The notes: generated from the letters alone by a model not told the origin. 43,533 bases of DNA from Bacillus sp. FJAT-27245 (GCF_001273955.1 NZ_LIGI01000001.1:4304837-4348369), one strand, 5' to 3'. Counted from the stretch's first letter, positions 33,697-41,725 are shown. A program made the numbers and translations.

Positions 33697-34431
33697 TTAT
33701 CTCGCAGGCTGGATATCCTCCCCGACAACCGTGTAGCTGTCAGGGCCTTCTATTTTCTTTTCAAAATAACGAAGGATTTTCGTGACGGCAAAGGTCATGA
33801 CGAAATAAAGGACACACGCCACAAAGAATGACTCGAAGTAACGGAAATTATTCCCCGCTACCGATTTTGTCAGGAAGTACAATTCAGATACCGAGATAAC
33901 GTTCAGGACGGATGTGTCCTTTATATTGATGACAAATTGATTCCCCGTTGCCGGCAAAATGTTGCGCACAACCTGCGGCAATACGACGTTGATCATTGTC
34001 TGGATATGGTTCATTCCGATTGCCTGGGCAGCCTCGAACTGTCCCTTATCGACTGAAATGATTCCGCCGCGGACAATTTCCGCCATATAGGCCCCTGTAT
34101 TGATTGAGACAACAATAAGTGCCGCCATCATGACATTCATATTAATGTCGAAAGCCAATGCCGATCCGTAATAGATAACCATTGCCTGAACAATCATTGG
34201 CGTCCCTCGGAAAAATTCAATATATGCCGATAAAAGAAAATTGACGACTGCCAATACAATTTTTTTAAATCCCCGTTCAGGAACTGGAATCGTCCGGATA
34301 ATGCCCGCAATCAAGCCGATAATGGCTCCGGCAATTGTCCCAACGAGCGCAATCCAGAGTGTTGTGCCGGCTCCGCGCAGGAACATCTCCCAGTTTTCCG
34401 ATACGATTTTCACAATCCAATCGATGCTCAT
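33697..34431 (-). CDS. Amino-acid ABC transporter permease (probable lysine importer)
   Basis: This is a 244-aa inner-membrane permease of the His/Glu/Gln/Arg family with about five segments. It begins MSIDWIVKIVSENWEMFLRGAGTTLWIALVGTIAGAIIGLIAGI and carries YIEFFRGTPMIVQAMVIYYG and the EAA-like loop GQFEAAQAIGMNHIQTMINVVLPQVVRNILPATGN. The start is ATG 34431, six bases after AGGAGGAG. The open frame up to 34491 passes through a hairpin and is not used. It sits between the binding-protein and ATPase genes. Confidence 0.94.
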   Translation of the reverse strand: MSIDWIVKIVSENWEMFLRGAGTTLWIALVGTIAGAIIGLIAGIIRTIPVPERGFKKIVLAVVNFLLSAYIEFFRGTPMIVQAMVIYYGSALAFDINMNVMMAALIVVSINTGAYMAEIVRGGIISVDKGQFEAAQAIGMNHIQTMINVVLPQVVRNILPATGNQFVINIKDTSVLNVISVSELYFLTKSVAGNNFRYFESFFVACVLYFVMTFAVTKILRYFEKKIEGPDSYTVVGEDIQPAR

Positions 34432-34455
34432 GCTTCTCCTCCTCCATATCATCAT

Positions 34456-34488
34456 GAAACCGGCTGTATGCAAGACACAGCCGGTTTC
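34456..34488 (-). other. Intercistronic hairpin in the lysine-transport operon
   Basis: GAAACCGGCTGT (34456-34467) and its exact complement (34477-34488) form a 12-bp stem with a nine-base loop between the binding-protein stop and the permease start. There is no U-run. It probably stabilises the upstream mRNA or partly terminates, giving excess receptor. Confidence 0.7.
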
Positions 34489-34503
34489 CACTAAAATCTA
34501 TCT

Positions 34504-35349
34504 TTATTCTGCTGCTGGCTGGTTCTTGATTGCTTCGTCCATGATGTTTGTTTGTTCTTCTTCGGAAATGCCGCTAAGGATTTCATTGATTTTGTCCTTC
34601 AGGCCGCTTCCCTTTTTAAGTCCAACAGCAATCGCCGTGTCATCCTCGGATGTTTTGAAGCCATCCTCGAATTCGACCATCGCGAAGTTTTCATTTGCTG
34701 CTGAAGCGCTCACCGCTTCAGGGCGTTCGGAAACGTATCCATCAATGATGCCCGATTCAAGCGCAACCCTCATTGCCGGGAAGTTGTCCATCGCTGTCGC
34801 TTTCTTTACGCCCTTGATCTGATCAATGACAGAGTAATGGAATGTATTCAGCTGGGCGGTTACCTTCGCGCCTTTGAAATCCTGGATTGATTTCGCTCCT
34901 TCATACTTGCCGCCTTTTTTCACGACCATGACGAGATTCGATTTATAGTAGTTATCCGAAAAGTCGATTGTTCTTTTACGTTCCGCTGTTGGCGACATCC
35001 CGGCGATAATCGCATCGATTTTGCCGGAAGTCAAGGAAGGTACAAGGCCATCCCACTCTGTTTTTACAATAACAAGCTCTTTTCCGAGGCCATCGGCGAT
35101 TTTCTTGGCGATTTCCACATCATAGCCGCCTGCGTATTCGGATGTCCCGGAAATTTTGACAGCTCCATTTGAATCATCTTTTTGCGACCAGTTAAAAGGC
35201 GCGTAGCCCGCTTCAAGCCCTACTTTAAAGGTATCCTTTTCTTCCTTGCCATTCGAACCTGATTTTGAACTGTCGGTACCTCCGCAACCGGCCAATGCTA
35301 GAATAGCCGTAAACAATAAGACAAGAAATAACGTTCCCCTTTTTTTCAC
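34504..35349 (-). CDS. Amino-acid ABC transporter substrate-binding lipoprotein (probable lysine receptor)
   Basis: This 281-aa receptor has a lipoprotein signal (FLVLLFTAILALAGC, Cys near residue 22) and a Ser/Gly/Lys linker. The mature part is an SBP_bac_3 domain: TFKVGLEAGYAPFNWSQ, GYDVEIAKKIADGLGKELVIVKTEWDGLVPSLTSGKIDAIIAGMSPTAERKRTIDFSDNYY, and GIIDGYVSERPEAV. The start is GTG 35349, with AAAGGGGAAG upstream. It follows an L-box riboswitch and terminator, which make lysine the expected ligand. Confidence 0.95.
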   Translation of the reverse strand: MKKRGTLFLVLLFTAILALAGCGGTDSSKSGSNGKEEKDTFKVGLEAGYAPFNWSQKDDSNGAVKISGTSEYAGGYDVEIAKKIADGLGKELVIVKTEWDGLVPSLTSGKIDAIIAGMSPTAERKRTIDFSDNYYKSNLVMVVKKGGKYEGAKSIQDFKGAKVTAQLNTFHYSVIDQIKGVKKATAMDNFPAMRVALESGIIDGYVSERPEAVSASAANENFAMVEFEDGFKTSEDDTAIAVGLKKGSGLKDKINEILSGISEEEQTNIMDEAIKNQPAAE

Positions 35350-35382
35350 CCTAATCTTCCCCTTTCATTTTTTTAATACACC

Positions 35383-35412
35383 AAAAAGCGGCCTGAGATA
35401 AACTCAGGCCGC
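35383..35412 (-). terminator. L-box expression-platform terminator
   Basis: GCGGCCTGAG (35388-35397) pairs perfectly with CTCAGGCCGC (35403-35412), followed on the minus strand by U5. It lies between the lysine aptamer and the binding-protein gene. Confidence 0.9.
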
Positions 35413-35452
35413 AACATGTACAGTTTGCACCCAAATCCTCTCTTTACCCCAA

Positions 35453-35628
35453 TGAGATAGCACAACTCAATAAGCCGGGACGCTTATTGAGACAGTCCTG
35501 CAGTTGTTCACTGCAAGCCCAGCAGGCGATACTGAGTATATGGCCCACTTCGGCGATATTTCCTTCTCCCTAGTCTCGATGCTTCTCACGCTCCACTAAA
35601 GACTGTTAAATACCGCGCCTCTACCCCA
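35453..35628 (-). promoter_or_regulatory. Lysine riboswitch (L-box)
   Basis: On the minus strand P1 is TGGGGTAG (35628-35621) paired with CTATCTCA (35460-35453). Core pieces in order are AGAGGCGCG, GGAGCG, AGAAGGAAA, CGCCGAAG, CTGGGCTTGCAGTGAA, GGACTGTC and GCTATCTCA, as in the lysC L-box. Lysine binding should favour the downstream terminator and shut off the ABC transporter. A TTGACA hexamer at 35698-35693 is the likely -35 box upstream. Confidence 0.94.
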
Positions 35629-35819
35629 CTGTCTAAAGTGAGGTGGTTCTATTAAATTATATACAAATTAGCCTATAACATTCTGACAAATCTGTCAACC
35701 TAATTTCCGTCTAAAAGCCTATATCCTGATTCCAATCGAGGATTCTTCTGGAAAATAGGATAACCTTTAACCGAATGCTTTTAAACGCCCGCATATTTCA
35801 TCCAGCCCCGGAAGCCCAT

Positions 35820-37301
35820 TCATAACACGCCCCTTTGAGCATTGTTTCGTTCAATCTTCAGCTTGTCCAAATCCCACTTGGCAAGATTGAAAAAAGCCCT
35901 GCCATAGAATGTAATTGTTTCATCCCTCAAGCTCGGAAAATAACGCGCCGTAAATACTTCTTCCCCCTCGTTCACGAAGATTTCCAGCGAAGAATTGTCC
36001 ATGAAAATTGTTAGCTGGGATAGGGAGGAAAGCGCACACGTTCTTCTCTCCGGTTCGCCCGTTTTAAAATTTTTCCTTATTAGGCTCATCTCCCGTTTAT
36101 CACAATCATAAAACAACTCCGCTTCTCTGCGAAAACGAATCCTGAACCCGCCGCTCTCCACTTTTATGTCGTCCAAACGCAATTCCACCGAGCTTCCTTC
36201 GACACCATTAAATTGCGTTCCGGTTCCAGTCAATTCTACATTCTTGTAATCAACCCTGTCTTTTCTCAGTGAACAGAGCTCGTCAAGCGGCCGTTGATAA
36301 ACCTTATCGCCGTGAAGGCTCAACTCCCTGGGGAGGGTCAGCGCATGTACCCAGCGATGGGCTAAAGTCGGCTGGTACGATTCATTCTCATCAGTAATGC
36401 CCATCCAGCCATACAGGATGGTTCTCCCCTTATCGTCGACAAATGTTTGAGGCGCATAGAAATCAAACCCCCGGTCAATCTCCGTAAAAGGGCCATGCCT
36501 GAAATGGGCCGATTCATAATCAAGAGCCCCAACAAAGTAACCTGACTGGAACAGGTTATGGTAAAAGTGGCCGCTTGGATCCAATCCCTGAGGCGACACG
36601 AGCAAAACATCCTTCCCATCCAGGCAGATCAGGTCAGGGCATTCCCACATATAGCCGAATTCCGACAGGCCATTCATCCCTTCACCGGCAATCCTCCCCA
36701 ATTCCCTCCAGCTTAACATGTCCTCCGATGAAAAAAGGACCGCGGCCCCTTTCCCATCCACGGTCTGGGCACCGATGACCATATACCAGCAGCCGTTTTT
36801 CCACCAAACCTTCGGATCCCGAAAATGGGCTGTATACCCCTCCGGCAGCTTGAGAAACGGCCCCTTTTTTTCAAAATGGACGCCGTCCCGGGAAACCGCC
36901 ACGCATTGATACGTCTCACGCGTCCCATCATCCAGCTTAACGTTCCCGGTATAAAATAGATACAGCTTCCCTTCCCATTCAACCGCGCTCCCCGAATAAC
37001 AGCCATTCCGTTCATACCACTCACTCGGGGCAAGCGCAATCGGCTCTTCACGCCAGTGGACCATATTCCTGGTTGAATAATGTCCCCAAAATTTCGCTCC
37101 ATGTGCCGTATCAAAAGGATTCCACTGGTAAAACACATGGTAGGTACCCTTATACTGCACAAGCCCGTTCGGGTCATTCAGCAATCCGACCGGGGGCATA
37201 AGATGGTAATTCAGCCGGTACGGATCCTTTTCCACCTGTACTTTGTATTTCTCAATTTCCTCATATGCTTTCTGGACCAGGAAGTCTTCCTTTTCAGTCA
37301 T
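35820..37301 (-). CDS. sacA: Sucrose-6-phosphate hydrolase (GH32)
   Basis: This cytosolic enzyme splits sucrose-6-phosphate to glucose-6-phosphate and fructose. The 493 aa match SacA. GH32 motifs: NDPNG with nucleophile Asp43, FRDPK with Asp162, and WECPD with acid/base Glu220; a C-terminal beta-sandwich follows. It has no signal peptide, in line with an intracellular substrate delivered by the PTS. An AGGAGG site precedes ATG 37301. It is downstream of the sucrose PTS gene, with 195 bases between. A half-good cre-like sequence overlaps its leader (37313-37326) but matches only 11 of 14. Confidence 0.95.
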   Translation of the reverse strand: MTEKEDFLVQKAYEEIEKYKVQVEKDPYRLNYHLMPPVGLLNDPNGLVQYKGTYHVFYQWNPFDTAHGAKFWGHYSTRNMVHWREEPIALAPSEWYERNGCYSGSAVEWEGKLYLFYTGNVKLDDGTRETYQCVAVSRDGVHFEKKGPFLKLPEGYTAHFRDPKVWWKNGCWYMVIGAQTVDGKGAAVLFSSEDMLSWRELGRIAGEGMNGLSEFGYMWECPDLICLDGKDVLLVSPQGLDPSGHFYHNLFQSGYFVGALDYESAHFRHGPFTEIDRGFDFYAPQTFVDDKGRTILYGWMGITDENESYQPTLAHRWVHALTLPRELSLHGDKVYQRPLDELCSLRKDRVDYKNVELTGTGTQFNGVEGSSVELRLDDIKVESGGFRIRFRREAELFYDCDKREMSLIRKNFKTGEPERRTCALSSLSQLTIFMDNSSLEIFVNEGEEVFTARYFPSLRDETITFYGRAFFNLAKWDLDKLKIERNNAQRGVL

Positions 37302-37418
37302 GAGCGAACCTCCTTGCGACGTTTACATCTCTGTTTTTTTCCAAACGAGATTATAGTTCTGCCAAACTAGCAGATATTAATGCCAAGTTGCCGTTTTTTA
37401 TGCCTCAACATGATTCAA

Positions 37419-37442
37419 CCCGCCATCCAGGCAAATGACGGG
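37419..37442 (-). other. Hairpin between the sucrose PTS and sacA genes
   Basis: On the minus strand CCCGTCAT pairs with ATGGCGGG around an eight-base loop (one G-U pair). There is no U-run, so a processing or stabilising element is likelier than a terminator. A TATAAT (37355-37350) further on might start a separate sacA transcript. Confidence 0.45.
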
Positions 37443-37496
37443 CAAAATATCTTTCTTCACAAAAGAAGGCAAGTGCCGCCCTGCCTCCTGTAAATC

Positions 37497-38903
37497 TTAC
37501 TGCTGTTCGATTTCGTTTTTCACTTTATCAGAGTATCCAAACATCCAGGTCAGCGCGAAGGCGACCGCAATCGCCACAAGGTTGACGAGTATGTACGGCA
37601 GGATTTGCCCGTTTAAATAGAGAAGCGTACCCGGGATAACGGTAACCGCCATTCCAGTTGCTTTCAGGCCAAGGATAGACGCCAAAAATCCACCGGCCGC
37701 ACCGCCAATGAGGCCCATGATGAAAGGCTTGCCATAACGGAGGTTTACCCCGAAGATTGCCGGTTCGGTGATTCCTAATAGCGCCGATACCGAGGATGGG
37801 TACGCCAGCGCTTTCAATTTTGCCGATCTGGTCTTGAGGCCAACCGCAAGGGCAGCACCACCCTGCGCGGCAACCGCACAAGTAACAATCGCGTTGTATG
37901 GATTATAATGATATTTTGACAGCAACTGGATTTCAAGCATATTGAAAATATGATGAACCCCTGTAATAACAATAATCTGGTTTAGGCCGCCTATCAACAG
38001 GCCACTGATTCCGAACGGCCATGAAAGAACATCCGTTGCTACTGACAAAATACCCTGTTCAACGATGTGGAAAATCGGACCGATTACTAGCAATGATAGC
38101 GAAATCATAACAAGAAGGGTAATAAATGGCGTAAGAATAAGGTCTAGCGCTTCAGGCACACGCTTCCTTACCGCCCTCTCAAGCTTTGCCCCGATAATTC
38201 CCGCGATAAAAGCAGGCAAAACCGAACCCTGATATCCGACAACTGGAATGAAACCAAGGAAGCGAAGCGGCTCAACGTCACCGCCCGCTACCCCCCATGC
38301 GTTCGGCAAAGATGGGCTGACAAGCATTAAACCTAACACAAGCCCAATGATCGGCGTTCCGCCAAACACCCTGAATGTCGACCACGCCACAAGCGCCGGA
38401 AGGAAAATAAAGGCCGTATCAGTCAAAATTTGCGTAAACAGCAGGAAATTTTGCGGTACATGGTCGGGCGTTACCCCAAAGAGCGCAAGAATTTCTTCCT
38501 GCATGACAAGGCCCCGGACCCCCATGAACAATCCGGTCGCAACGAGGACAGGGATAATCGGTACAAACACATCACCGAACGTCCGGATTGCCCGCTGGAA
38601 CCTGGATCCGGATTTGATTGCTTCGTTCTTTTGCTCGGAGGCTGATTTTGTTTCCAGCCCAAGCTGGGAAACCTCTTCATAGATCCGGTTGACTGTCCCT
38701 GTCCCAAAAATAACCTGGTACTGGCCTGAATTGAAAAAGGCTCCCTTGACCTTATCGATTTCCTCAACTCTTTCCTGGTCAATTTTTTCCTTGTCGTTCA
38801 CCATAATGCGCAGCCGGGTTGCACAATGGGCAACCGAATGGATATTGTCCCTGCCACCGACTGCTTCAATCAACGCTACCGCAATTCTGCGATTTTCCGA
38901 CAT
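37497..38903 (-). CDS. sacP: Sucrose PTS transporter subunit EIIBC
   Basis: This 468-aa protein takes up and phosphorylates sucrose. The IIB domain (residues 1-85) has the phospho-Cys27 in HSVAHCATRLRIMV. The IIC domain (about 105-460) has around ten segments, with GVRGLVMQEEILALFG, HHIFNMLEIQLLSKYHYNPYNAIVTCAVAAQGGAALAVG and GITEPAIFGVNLRYGKPF. There is no IIA domain, as in Bacillus SacP, so IIA must come from another PTS (usually glucose). A GGGGGG-rich ribosome site precedes ATG 38903. No local antiterminator gene or clear RAT site was found. Confidence 0.93.
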   Translation of the reverse strand: MSENRRIAVALIEAVGGRDNIHSVAHCATRLRIMVNDKEKIDQERVEEIDKVKGAFFNSGQYQVIFGTGTVNRIYEEVSQLGLETKSASEQKNEAIKSGSRFQRAIRTFGDVFVPIIPVLVATGLFMGVRGLVMQEEILALFGVTPDHVPQNFLLFTQILTDTAFIFLPALVAWSTFRVFGGTPIIGLVLGLMLVSPSLPNAWGVAGGDVEPLRFLGFIPVVGYQGSVLPAFIAGIIGAKLERAVRKRVPEALDLILTPFITLLVMISLSLLVIGPIFHIVEQGILSVATDVLSWPFGISGLLIGGLNQIIVITGVHHIFNMLEIQLLSKYHYNPYNAIVTCAVAAQGGAALAVGLKTRSAKLKALAYPSSVSALLGITEPAIFGVNLRYGKPFIMGLIGGAAGGFLASILGLKATGMAVTVIPGTLLYLNGQILPYILVNLVAIAVAFALTWMFGYSDKVKNEIEQQ

Positions 38904-39048
38904 TGGTTTCCCCCCTATTTTGGTTACTTATGAATCAATATCACAACGGCCGCCAATTTAAACAATTTTTTCAAAAGGATGGAAGAGCAAATCACGTTAC
39001 TAAGCCTCTTTACGGCTGCTCCATGCTTCCCAAATTGAATATGTACGC

Positions 39049-39077
39049 AAAAAACAGCCCGGCTCTTTTCAGCCGGG
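39049..39077 (-). terminator. Second hairpin terminator upstream of sacP
   Basis: CCCGGCT (39058-39064) pairs with AGCCGGG (39071-39077); on the minus strand TGTTTTTT follows. It could be a tandem terminator of the spore operon or an attenuator in a sacP leader. Confidence 0.75.
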
Positions 39078-39114
39078 GATGGATATATGAGGGATGCTGC
39101 CGCTAAAAAATAAA

Positions 39115-39139
39115 ATGCTGATGCACCTACCATCAGCAT
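39115..39139 (-). terminator. Terminator of the spore GerP/Hsp20 operon
   Basis: ATGCTGATG (39115-39123) pairs with CATCAGCAT (39131-39139); a U-rich TTTATTTTTT follows on the minus strand. It starts four bases after the last stop codon. Confidence 0.88.
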
Positions 39140-39142
39140 TCA

Positions 39143-39649
39143 TTAGGAACCTTCTTTGTTCCCCTTATCCTTCATTTCAGCCATTTTTTGATTATACTTC
39201 TCCTTTAGTTCCTCAAACTCACCCTTCGTTTCTGCTCCTGCTTCTTTCAGTGCTGCCTTTTCGTATGTGGTTCCGATGTTCAAATGCCCGCTAAGCTCTT
39301 TTATTCCTATGGTCCCCAGGTTATTGGCCTGGTCAAATTTCTCAATGAACAGTTTATCAACCTTTATTTCCTGAAAGATGACTGGGGGCACGCTCCCTGA
39401 ATTTTCGTTGCCGGTGGAGGAGGATTCCTCCGAATGCCGAGCCCGGACCGCAACACTATCGCGATGCAGTTTTTCCAAATCCGAAACGCGGTTCTCAAGT
39501 TTCGAGATATGCCGCGTATATTGGTTCAATAGTTGATAGATTGGCGCCAGTTGCGCATTGACTGTTTTTTGAATGTAAAGAAAAAGCTTTTTTTCAAAAT
39601 GGTCGGTACCTTCCGTCTTTCTTCCCTGTTCCAATTTATTTAAAGGCAT
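39143..39649 (-). CDS. GerPC-like spore protein
   Basis: This protein of about 168 aa has an N-terminal coiled coil (LFLYIQKTVNAQLAPIYQLLNQYTRHISKLENRVSDLEKL), a low-complexity Ser/Glu/Gly linker, then VIFQEIKVDKLFIEKFDQANNLGTIGIKELSGHLNIGTTYEKAA. The layout (coiled coil, then 'VDKL...L.G.LNIG') recalls GerPC, which helps nutrients pass the spore coat in the gerP system. It is the last of six genes in a spore operon containing three GerPA/PF-like proteins. The start is uncertain: ATG 39649 or TTG 39667. The assignment is by pattern, not close identity. Confidence 0.6.
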   Translation of the reverse strand: MPLNKLEQGRKTEGTDHFEKKLFLYIQKTVNAQLAPIYQLLNQYTRHISKLENRVSDLEKLHRDSVAVRARHSEESSSTGNENSGSVPPVIFQEIKVDKLFIEKFDQANNLGTIGIKELSGHLNIGTTYEKAALKEAGAETKGEFEELKEKYNQKMAEMKDKGNKEGS

Positions 39650-39677
39650 AACCTGGTTCACACCCAACTTTTAAAAA

Positions 39678-40139
39678 TCAGCGGATCATGATTGTTTCTT
39701 CCCTTGTATACCTTCTTGGATACGTAATAATCAGGAGCCCGTTTTCGAACCTTGCATGGATGTCCTTGCTCTCGGCGGGCTCTGGAAGGTCAATAACCCT
39801 TTGGAATTCTCCGTATTTCCGTTCGGTTTGCACAGTGGCCCCATTTATCATTGGTGCCTGGAGGATCCCTTTAATGGTGAGCCTGCTGCCAGAAACCGAT
39901 AGAGCAATGTCTTCCCTTATTGCCCCGGGAATTTCAAGCAAAAGAATGACATCCCTATCAGTCATATAAATATCGGTTTTGGGGTAGGTGCCTGTTTTTT
40001 CCTTCACCTTCTTTTGTCGGACAGGCTGGTCTTCCAAGGCATCGCCCGGCGGATTATCTTCAAAAACCATTTCCCAAAACCGCCCGTTTTGATACTGCTG
40101 CGTCATTTCAATCCATTGCTTGATTTTGTCCATATCCAT
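39678..40139 (-). CDS. Hsp20/alpha-crystallin family protein (spore operon)
   Basis: In this 153-aa small heat-shock-type protein, the alpha-crystallin domain spans about residues 52-150: YPKTDIYMTDRDVILLLEIPGAIREDIALSVSGSRLTIKGI, YGEFQRVIDLPEPAESKDIHARFENGLLIITYPR, with the A-x-x-x-NGLL motif. It lacks the C-terminal IXI tail, ending ETIMIR. GGAGGGGG precedes ATG 40139. Its place among GerP-like genes suggests a spore-coat role, as for the Hsp20-like coat proteins CotM and CotP, rather than a general chaperone. Confidence 0.88.
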   Translation of the reverse strand: MDMDKIKQWIEMTQQYQNGRFWEMVFEDNPPGDALEDQPVRQKKVKEKTGTYPKTDIYMTDRDVILLLEIPGAIREDIALSVSGSRLTIKGILQAPMINGATVQTERKYGEFQRVIDLPEPAESKDIHARFENGLLIITYPRRYTREETIMIR

Positions 40140-40183
40140 CCGATTTCCCCCTCCATTTTCAAAAAATCATTGCCGGAAAGGGA

Positions 40184-40651
40184 TTACTCCGTGGGCGGGA
40201 CAGCGACTTCGGTAAATTGCGGGTCCATCTTCTTCCTCATTTTGATCTGCAAATAATTATCGCGGTAGTCCGAAACCGAATCCTTCATCTTTACCATCGA
40301 TGGCAATGTAAGGACATGCCTTGATTCCGGAGTAGGCAGACCTTCAATGATCAATTGATTGGTATTATGGTAGATTTTTAAATGTGACAGCTGCTCTGCA
40401 TTTTTGATATACATCCTCGCATAGACATGGTCGTGGCTTTCAAAGGTGGTGACCTGAATTGAATCGATTGGATTTGTATGCATCGCCTCTCCCTGCTCGG
40501 CATGCAGGATATCCGCCATTTCAACATGCTTCATTGAGGAGGCAATCGATTTTTCTACCATCTCCTCGACGTATTTCGTAATATCGTTATTCAGGAATGA
40601 TTGATTCAGCCACTTCGGAAGCCCGCCTTTAAAAAATGGAAAAGGCAGCAT
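40184..40651 (-). CDS. Divergent Hsp20-like protein (spore operon)
   Basis: This 155-aa protein has an N-terminal part LPFPFFKGGLPKWLNQSFLNNDITKYVEEMVEKSIASSMKH and a degenerate alpha-crystallin-like beta domain (IDSIQVTTFESHDHVYARMYIKNAEQLSHLKIYHNTNQLIIEGLPTPESRHVLTLPSMVKMKDSVSDYRDNYLQIKMRKK). The typical NGLL motif is replaced by DNYLQIKM. Its neighbour downstream is a canonical Hsp20, so a heteromeric coat component is plausible. AGGAGGG precedes ATG 40651. Confidence in the fold is moderate; function is unknown. Confidence 0.72.
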   Translation of the reverse strand: MLPFPFFKGGLPKWLNQSFLNNDITKYVEEMVEKSIASSMKHVEMADILHAEQGEAMHTNPIDSIQVTTFESHDHVYARMYIKNAEQLSHLKIYHNTNQLIIEGLPTPESRHVLTLPSMVKMKDSVSDYRDNYLQIKMRKKMDPQFTEVAVPPTE

Positions 40652-40663
40652 AACAGCCCTCCT

Positions 40664-40906
40664 TTAAAATTGATTGCTCATCGGGAGCGATGGATTGGCG
40701 ATTTGATCTTGGTCACTTATATCAGGATCAATGTTGTTAGCCCCCATAAATGATGTAGTCGGCGACAAGTCACCCAAGGAAATGTTTGCACCTACATACT
40801 TCGCGTTCGCAGTATGGCTATTGTGAATAACTGCTCCCACATCCAGGTTTCCGTTGGTTGTAATTCCGTTCGTTTTCATGCTGAATATATTTATGAAATA
40901 AGGCAT
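40664..40906 (-). CDS. GerPA/GerPF-like spore germination protein
   Basis: This 80-aa protein of the GerPA/GerPF family (PF10676) has a repeat-like beta pattern INIFSMKTNGITTNGNLDVGAVIHNSHTANAKYVGANISLGD and the family tail IDPDISDQDQIANP. It compares with 'FDSDVADQDQIG' as I recall it in GerPF. It is similar to the two proteins encoded just upstream, pointing to local duplication. AGGAG precedes ATG 40906. It is probably made in the mother cell late in sporulation and placed in the coat. Confidence 0.85.
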   Translation of the reverse strand: MPYFINIFSMKTNGITTNGNLDVGAVIHNSHTANAKYVGANISLGDLSPTTSFMGANNIDPDISDQDQIANPSLPMSNQF

Positions 40907-40932
40907 CTTGTACTCCTTTCAATAAAGCGGCA

Positions 40933-41175
40933 TCAATACTGATTGGCATTCACATTTGCCGGATTTGCAACATCCCCTTGATCGTTTACATCCGGATCAA
41001 TGAAAACATTTTCCATTCCGGAATTTGCCGGGGAAGTATCGCCATAAGTGGAGTTGACCCCTTGTGATTTTGTATTGGCGGTAGGGGAGTTATGGAGGGC
41101 GTCTCCGATGTTCAGGGAGCCATTGTTGGATATGTTGTTTATTTTTATGCTGTATATGTTGATATTCGTGGGCAT
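40933..41175 (-). CDS. GerPA/GerPF-like spore germination protein
   Basis: This 80-aa paralogue of the preceding protein reads TNINIYSIKINNISNNGSLNIGDALHNSPTANTKSQGVNSTYGDTSPANSG...FIDPDVNDQGDVANP. The DPDxxDQ tail and 'LNIGD..HNSPTANTKS' are family marks (PF10676). The open frame extends to 41331, overlapping the gene upstream, but ATG 41175 directly follows GGAGGAGAG and is clearly the start. It is the second gene of the spore operon. Confidence 0.87.
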   Translation of the reverse strand: MPTNINIYSIKINNISNNGSLNIGDALHNSPTANTKSQGVNSTYGDTSPANSGMENVFIDPDVNDQGDVANPANVNANQY

Positions 41176-41242
41176 ACTCTCTCCTCCCAACATGGCGTTG
41201 GTTATATATATGCCCAGGTCCTCCAATTGGTTAAAAGAAGGT

Positions 41243-41461
41243 TTATCCGTCTTCCCCGCCTGTTTGCCCCGTATTGATATCAATTGCTTTTGTCTGGTTC
41301 CCGCACTCAATAACCTTTGAAAAATCCCCAAAAGACAAGGAAGCTCCAGCTATCTTAAAATTAGACGTATGGCTATTTTGTACGGTAGAACCAATGTTGA
41401 TGTTGCCGTTCTGTGCTATAATATTCGTTTTCATCCGATGGACAATCGCTATATTTTTCAA
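41243..41461 (-). CDS. Short GerPA/GerPF-like protein lacking the DPDxxDQ tail
   Basis: This 72-aa protein reads KNIAIVHRMKTNIIAQNGNINIGSTVQNSHTSNFKIAGASLSFGDFSKVIECGNQTKAIDINTGQTGGEDG. The first 45 residues align with the two paralogues (MKTN...NGN..IG..VQNSHT.N.K..GA..S.GD) but the DPDxxDQ end is replaced by a Gly-rich acidic tail with one Cys. The start is TTG 41461, supported by alignment with the paralogues and an AGGATGTGA site. It is the first gene of the operon, 27 or so bases after the predicted sigma-K start. Confidence 0.78.
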   Translation of the reverse strand: MKNIAIVHRMKTNIIAQNGNINIGSTVQNSHTSNFKIAGASLSFGDFSKVIECGNQTKAIDINTGQTGGEDG

Positions 41462-41495
41462 TGGCTCACATCCTAATTGGCTATCTCGTTTGGAA

Positions 41496-41523
41496 TACTA
41501 TATGCCAAAGCCCTTTCGGTTGT
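41496..41523 (-). promoter_or_regulatory. Sigma-K-like promoter of the spore operon
   Basis: On the minus strand AC (41523-41522), 17-base spacer, CATATAGTA (41504-41496) fits the sigma-K consensus AC-N16-17-CATANNNTA. It supports expression in the mother cell late in sporulation. Confidence 0.7.
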
Positions 41524-41689
41524 TATTGGCAGATTACCAGGTCTGCCTTGCTGGATTCCCTTAAGCCTTTCCGAAAGAGAAAACTGGTTGATAGTCGGAG
41601 CTGGACGGCTCGATGCTTGCTAGACCGGAAACTGGTCTCCTTTAAACGGAAATATCACTTTTTGTTCTTCTAAAAGAACAAACGACCAG

Positions 41690-41719
41690 CAAAAAAACAA
41701 GCCAGAATCCCTGGCTTGT
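41690..41719 (-). terminator. Terminator of the YeiH-family gene
   Basis: ACAAGCCAG (41697-41705) pairs with CTGGCTTGT (41711-41719); U6 follows on the minus strand. A second AAAGAACAA hairpin lies at 41661-41682. Confidence 0.9.
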
Positions 41720-41725
41720 CCCATT

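Noticed and set aside
37313-37326. cre-like sequence at the sacA ribosome site
   Set aside because: Only 11 of 14 positions match and the right half is poor; too weak to list as an operator.
38904-39114. RAT/antiterminator system in the sacP leader
   Set aside because: A hairpin terminator is present, but I could not find a RAT sequence overlapping it, and no SacT/SacY gene is in the window.
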